Below are positions 60,411-64,000 of a DNA stretch of 64,000 nucleotides, in pieces. The notes below the pieces were generated by a model. The model made no database searches and was not told where the DNA came from. It saw only the letters and a program-made list of their open reading frames with translations. This DNA is from Luscinia megarhynchos (lineage: Eukaryota > Chordata > Aves > Passeriformes > Turdidae). Position numbers and translations under genes: made by a program. How positions within the stretch are numbered: the stretch's first letter is position 1; each line of letters opens with the position of its first letter. The stretch covers positions 60,741,352 through 60,805,351 of the forward strand of contig JAPFBE010000003.1 of NCBI GenBank assembly GCA_034336665.1. Direction: 5' to 3'.

Positions 60411-61799
60411 TCTGCAGACAGAAAACTGTGCTGCTGCTGTCCTGTTGTCTGCAAAGACAAAATCCCATGAGATTATTTTCCCCATTGTTTTTTTCCTCTG
60501 CTGCTCCTTCATCAGTACTTAAGTCCCATGGCTTTAGCCAATACTGTACTGTACTGATTTTCTGACTGTGCTATAATTTATCCTTCCTCTCCGTTTTAGC
60601 TTTGTATCATTTCCATCTCTCCCTGCTCCATTTGGGTATGATTGTGTCAGGTAGGACACATGAAGTATCAAGTACCATCAGCTATAAGGATTGCAGCGGG
60701 AGCAGGGAAGGCAGATCAAAGGCACATGGGACAAAACGTCCAGAAGTGTGCTAAGACTTTTTTAGATATTTCCATTATGGAATGCCCAGCCTGTGGGGAT
60801 CATGGCTGGTGGTCCACAGTACAAGCCCCCCACTATTTCCTTAAAGGCTTTGCCCTGTAGTGCATAGCAAAAGGCTCCATTCTGCAGGGTGAACTTGCAC
60901 TGTGACATGGTGTTGATGTCAGCACCACTCCAGTTTACACATTCCTCCATAACATTCATTTAATTTGGGATGTGTGGAAAAATTTGGCATCAATTCATGG
61001 CATCAATTTGTGGTCCAGAATAACAGAACTCCCAAGTTCAAGTGGAAGTAAATTAGAGTGCTATCCTTGCTCTCCTGCTCTGCAGGATGTGGATTACTGC
61101 ATTTCACCCCAATGTGAACATGCATGAGTGAATGCCATGATGTAAATGAGAGGAGCAGATTGAGTCCCTCCATGGCCTCAAGACATGGTGAGAGTAGGAG
61201 GCAGGCCAAAGCACATTTAAGCCATTGTCCCATACAGCATTTGTCTTGCCAGCTCTGAGTCACATCTTTTCTCCAACCTGGTACATTTGGTACTTAGGGA
61301 CATGGAACAAGAGGCAAGTTGACTCTGAGGCAGAAGTGACACAGAAATTCTGCAAGATGGTGGCAGAGGAAGGTGGTAAATGGACTACTACAACCTGATA
61401 CCAGATAGAGCTGATACTAGACATTATTACAGGATATTTTTACAGACAGATGTCAATTGTGTAAAGTCTGTATAAATTGACTAGTGAGAAAAATCCAAGT
61501 CATTCAAAAAACATCACTGCTGAATATTTGTTTAATTGAATTAAGGTAAAAAACAACTCAAAATATGAAGCAAGCCATAGCCCTGAGTATCAGAAACTGA
61601 ACTAAACAAAGGAAAATTAAGGTTTTGTAAAAACTGTCAGGAAAAAAAGCAGATTTGTTCTTGAAATTGCTGGAAATAATCATTAAAGAGAACTAAATTT
61701 CTGTTTGGCTGATTATCTGTCTTGCATAAATACTCTGGAAGGGCCCTAGGGTATTACCCTAATTAATCATAAAATAAAAAATAGCTGCTTATAGACAAA
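60411..61799. other. Unique non-coding stretch
   Basis: A small TACTGTACTGTACTGA direct repeat lies near 60543-60558. Frames of up to 86 codons carry no recognisable domain. No gene is supported. Confidence 0.5.
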
Positions 61800-62065
61800 C
61801 ATCTGAAGTTTATTTGAAAGGGCAATTTAACTTTTCAGGAGTTACATATTTGCTTTTGCATGTGCAAATTAACAACAAGAAATACAGTCTTTGCAAGTGC
61901 ATCCTTTCTTGACAGAGAAGTGCACAATGGTAACTTTTTCATTTTTAATAAATGCAATTCACATTACCATAATGATGTTTGTCTAGCAACACCTTAGGAA
62001 TTATATTTAGCTTTAGCATTAATTAATTTGATGCGGTTTTCTTGTGTTACTGACATATTTTACAT
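61800..62065. promoter_or_regulatory. Putative conserved non-coding element
   Basis: Complex AT-rich sequence with an inverted TTTGCA-TG-TGCAAA (61855-61868; half-octamer POU-like words), TTTAATAAATGCAATTCACATTACC and GCATTAATTAATTTG. The density of POU- and homeodomain-type words and the lack of simple repeats resemble vertebrate developmental enhancers. The call is by appearance, not alignment. Confidence 0.2.
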
Positions 62066-64000
62066 CCTCTAATGGATCTGAATTACCCCAGGATAATGGA
62101 AAATTTTTCTGTGCACGAATTTTCAAAATGCCTTTCAAATACAACAAAGCATACAACAAAGAAAAGCAATCTCATGGGAGCATCAGCATGCAAAATGGAA
62201 TTCCTAGTTCATGATCTGCACCTATGTTCCCTGACTAGTAATGTGAAATCTTAAAATAAATTGAATGAGACAATAGCCAGATCCTTGTCTCATGATTATA
62301 GCATGCCATTAAGAACTAGATTTTAAAGTTCATGTCCTATAAAAAGCCTGTCTGGAAATGAAGGAAATGAAGGTTGTGATCAGTTCTTTATAACTCATAG
62401 AGAAACTAGTACAAAGAACAACTTTTGAAGCTTGGTAGTTTTGTGCAGCTAACACCAAGAAAAACATCTTAGATTTACATATCAGAGGGAAAGGCATTGA
62501 TTCAGCCACACAGGAGGCAAAACTTAGCAGTTAGGAGAAGAAATTAGGCAGTGGAAAATAAAATATAAATATCAGGGATAAAGCAGCTGACTGTGAAGAT
62601 TCTAAGAATGAGCTGCCAAATTGCCACAAGCAGCACATGAGCAAAGACAAAATATCACAGGCAAATATATTGCAATGCTTGGCAGCAGGGGTGGTTTATC
62701 TCTCTTTTTTAATTTGCCGTATTCCAGACCCAAGTCTGCAGCAATTTCTCCTTTAATTTTTAAACTGTGTATCCCTTACTGCTTGCAGCTCTTGTGGCTT
62801 GGGACAGAAACAGCAGCAATGGGACAAAAGGAGTTTCATGCTGGAGGCAAGGTGCTGATGTCCATGCTGCAGAGCACACAGAGCAAAGACGGCTATTTTG
62901 GAGTTTATTTATGGAACTATTGAAGACAAACTACCTTTTCATGCTTGTCCACAGAAGGGGAAAACAGTGATGAGACAATGAGGCTGAGCAAATTCCTGTT
63001 TAGACAAGCCCTTGTGGAAGGTGTTTCATAAGGGTGGTTACAGACAGTAACCAGAGGGACACCATCACTTCATCTGGGGTAACAAACAGGGAGGTTTTGA
63101 AGGAAAATCTCATTCGCCCTTTGTTGCCATGACAGCATTATGAAAAATATAACAAAAGATAACACGACCAACAAACTCAGGATGTGAAATTCCAATGAAG
63201 TCAGGATATTGTTTGATAGACTAGCTCAGTAATTCAATAAGAGCCACTGTCTTCAAAAATCATACCTACATAGATCAATGCTAGTGTTAAGGAAATGCAT
63301 CAGAGAGAAGTGCTGCAGGCTCCAGTTCAGTGTTCAGGGAAAACGGTGAGAGAGGGATTAGAAGAAGGCTTTTTGAGGTAGTTTTGCTTTTCTTGACCAT
63401 AGAAAATTTCAGAGCTCTTCTTGAATGTGTCATTCTGTCATCCTGACTAGATTTCTGCCTGTTTTTTCACATTTTAACACCCCTAGTGCTAGACAGACAT
63501 TACCCTCACTCAAAATTACCAGCCATTAAGCACCAATTTTTTAGTGCTCAGAACAAGAACCCAACAGAAAGTCAAATACTTTTATCTCTCCAGAAAATCA
63601 GTTCAGAAAAGTGGCTATTGAGAGCCAGGACACAAGAAAATATCTATATTTAAAGTACTTAGATGGAGTGGGACTTTCACCCCCCTGCCAGATTGAAGGT
63701 CCTCTGCCACCTGACTTCCAACTGTGCCTTATATTTGATAAGGTTCATAGCATCTAGAGCTTTAATTCATGCTTAAGTAAGCCCAGGCACTGAGCCAGTG
63801 GCACATACTCAGGAGGAGAAGTAAGGGACACTCCTTTCCTTTCCAGGGCTCTCTTTGAACCCTACAGGGTGAAGGCAGAAATTGAACCTGCTAGGACTTC
63901 AGCTGTAGCCTTGTAGCTTGATATCTCACCATGGTAATCAGAAGAAGCAGCAACAACTTGTCTCATCATCCTGGGGGAAGACACTGAGCATCCCATCATC
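62066..64000. other. Unique non-coding stretch to window end
   Basis: Frames of 60-100 codons (for example + 62621-62923) are not recognisable and overlap in different phases. A short GGAAATGAA direct repeat lies near 62355. No gene or mobile element is seen up to the window edge. Confidence 0.5.

Noticed and set aside
1..64000. CRISPR arrays, bacterial operons, phage or plasmid modules
   Set aside because: No regularly spaced direct repeats, no dense coding, and CR1 elements show the DNA is animal nuclear genome.

Overview
This window looks like non-coding DNA from a vertebrate nuclear genome, most likely a bird. The strongest sign is a handful of decayed CR1-type LINE tails, which end in the ATTCTATG-like 3' terminus and include the C-terminal reverse-transcriptase region. 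Sparse repeats, scarce CpG, AT-rich sequence and many (CAAAA)n or poly(A) tracts fit the same reading. CR1 also occurs in other sauropsids, so 'bird' is an inference. Nothing suggests bacterial or phage DNA: there are no dense ORFs, operons, Shine-Dalgarno patterns or CRISPR arrays.

I find no intact protein-coding gene. The longest open frame outside CR1 is 163 codons (36210-36701, +). It lies in pyrimidine-rich DNA that is naturally poor in stop codons on that strand. The other open frames are about 60-154 codons, overlap on both strands and resemble no protein I recognise. The window is therefore either gene desert or the inside of one or more very large introns. Short exons or a lncRNA cannot be excluded by eye.

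Layout. 1-15.8 kb: AT-rich unique sequence with small simple repeats. 15.8-22.7 kb: a minus-strand CR1 fragment, three A-rich tracts within 2.6 kb, and two diverged copies of an unnamed repeat about 3.5 kb apart. 22.7-35.6 kb: unique sequence with two inverted repeats near 23.7-23.9 kb and a 32-bp tandem duplication at 28.26 kb. 35.6-37 kb: a polypyrimidine tract ending in (TG)n, then C/T-rich DNA. 40-42.2 kb: an A-rich/(CA)n tract and the longest CR1 copy (+). 42.2-51.7 kb: unique sequence, a 17-bp perfect tandem duplication, a homeodomain-type palindrome and three minus-strand CR1 pieces. 51.7-64 kb: unique sequence with a promoter-like cluster near 56.8 kb, a protein-like but broken frame at 56.3-56.6 kb, and stretches near 59.4-60.4 and 61.8-62.1 kb that resemble conserved regulatory DNA.

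There is no gene system to assemble here. The most useful leads are the paired unnamed repeat, the promoter-like cluster and the putative conserved elements. Each needs a cross-species alignment or transcript data to confirm or reject it.
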